Shown here piece after piece: positions 63,346 to 64,000 of a stretch of 64,000 nucleotides of DNA (the stretch's first letter is position 1; the number at the start of each line of letters is the position of its first letter). The notes beneath the pieces were generated by a model. That model made no database searches. It saw nothing but the letters and a program-made list of their open reading frames with translations, and was not told where the DNA came from. The DNA is from CAVQBP01 sp963710745 (GTDB lineage: Bacteria > Bacteroidota > Ignavibacteria > Ignavibacteriales > Ignavibacteriaceae): NCBI GenBank assembly GCA_963710745.1, contig CAVQBP010000016.1:225917-289916 (forward strand). The letters run 5' to 3'. The position numbers and the translations under genes were made by a program.

Positions 63346-64000
63346 GGATCCTCCTTGTCATTTCGAAGGAGCACAATCAGGAATACATATTGGTGACTGA
63401 GAAATCTTAATCATAATGACGCAAGATTTCTCCTTCAACTGCAACGAAATTTCCAATATGAGTTGAAGTCGAAATGACACATGCGTTATTGTCATTTCGA
63501 AGGAATTCAATCTTCTTTCAATGATATGACTGAGAAATCTTATTCGTCGCTGCGCAAGATTTCTCCTTCAACTGCAGCGAAATTACAATGAGGGTTGAAG
63601 TCGAAATGACACGGCCAAACACATTGTCATTTCGATTTATCTGCCGGAGGCAGAAGGAGCTCAATCAGGAATTCAATTTAGCGACTGAGAAATCTTTTCC
63701 TATACTACATAAGATTTCTCCTCCTTTCAGTCGTCGAAATGACAGTAGGCACAAGGTGTCATTTCGAGCGAACTCAAAAGTGATTAACACATAGGTGAGC
63801 GAGAAATCTTAGTCATTGATACGTAAGATTTCTCATCCCGATTTCAAAGAGTAATGCTGATTGAATCGGGATTCGAAATGACAATAACGATAAACCGGCA
63901 AACACTATGACAATTATTTCCACGAAATGACTCCGCACCTTGTCATTTCGCTATAGCCTGCGCTGCCTGCCCTGGTGGCGGGCGGGCAGTGCGGGGGTTG
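63346..64000. other. Repeat-only DNA at the right edge
   Basis: Made almost wholly of TGTCATTTCGA elements, with a GC-rich GCCTGCCCTGGTGGCGGGCG stretch at the end. Reading frames crossing it are repeat by-products. Confidence 0.6.
63356..63883. repeat. Four consecutive TGTCATTTCGA palindromic elements
   Basis: Elements at 63356-63479, 63490-63611, 63625-63744 and 63757-63883. Each begins TGTCATTTCGA and ends TCGAAATGACA (perfect 11-bp inverted ends), with inner arms GAGAAATCTT and AAGATTTCTC. The sequences between the arms differ from element to element, so these are separate insertions or diverged copies, not one tandem unit. A fifth begins at about 63942. Confidence 0.85.

Noticed and set aside
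63588..63794. 68-residue frame in the right-hand repeats (similar frames at 56773 and 60681)
   Set aside because: These run through repeat elements and their translations consist of repeat-derived words, so they are by-products and not genes.

Overview
The window looks like a chromosomal segment of an uncultured or little-studied member of the Ignavibacteria / Bacteroidota-Chlorobi group. The reasons are: AT-rich DNA; an alternative complex III (ACIII) operon followed directly by an A2-type cytochrome c oxidase operon; NtrC-type regulators; and intergenic DNA full of palindromic repeats that share a TGTCATTTCGA / GAGAAATCTT core. This placement is inferred from gene content, because no rRNA or other phylogenetic marker gene is present.

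Layout. 1-5.2 kb is a decayed accessory stretch: the edge of an SDR gene, a GNAT pseudogene, a MITE-like element, a desaturase, a secreted nucleoside-hydrolase-like protein, a transposase remnant and a broken serine hydrolase. 5.3-11.1 kb (minus strand) is a compact gap - dps - pgm - glgP cluster linking glycogen breakdown, glycolysis and stress protection. A SnoaL-like gene of clearly higher GC (11.2-11.6 kb) sits upstream. 11.9-17.6 kb holds a lone receiver protein, a three-PAS sigma-54 activator and a proton-type P-ATPase interrupted by a one-base frameshift. 18.4-20.7 kb has small stress-type proteins (zinc ribbon, lmo0937-like, CsbD) and a DUF72 protein. 21.0-24.05 kb is a tightly coupled three-gene cassette of two unrecognised proteins and a JAMM-type metalloprotease; it is the best candidate in the window for an undescribed protein system. 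24.4-36.9 kb is mixed: ECF sigma factor with a membrane partner, PLP desulfhydrase, tandem small paralogs, CHRD protein, orphan sensor, lipoprotein, cyclase, ABC exporter, methyltransferase, CMD protein and an AmpG-like transporter. 37.6-38.9 kb is a GlcF-like iron-sulfur protein with two operator-like dyads.

40.1-56.1 kb is a respiratory block: actA, a small coupled membrane protein, actB, actC, a fused actD-actE, actF, an extra cytochrome c, SCO, cox I-III-IV-II, ctaB, and a membrane protein with two cytochrome c domains. Together these would carry electrons from quinol through ACIII and membrane-bound c-type cytochromes to oxygen. No heme A synthase gene is visible here.

56.1-64 kb contains a PAS histidine kinase / NtrC-type regulator pair, a CheW-like protein and a GIY-YIG nuclease set in dense repeat arrays. 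These include a 215-bp unit repeated 3.3 times, a 124-bp unit repeated three times, and many long palindromes. The pairing of a small GIY-YIG nuclease with these palindromes could be an unrecognised mobile system, comparable in concept to REP elements with their transposases. No tRNA, rRNA or CRISPR array was found.
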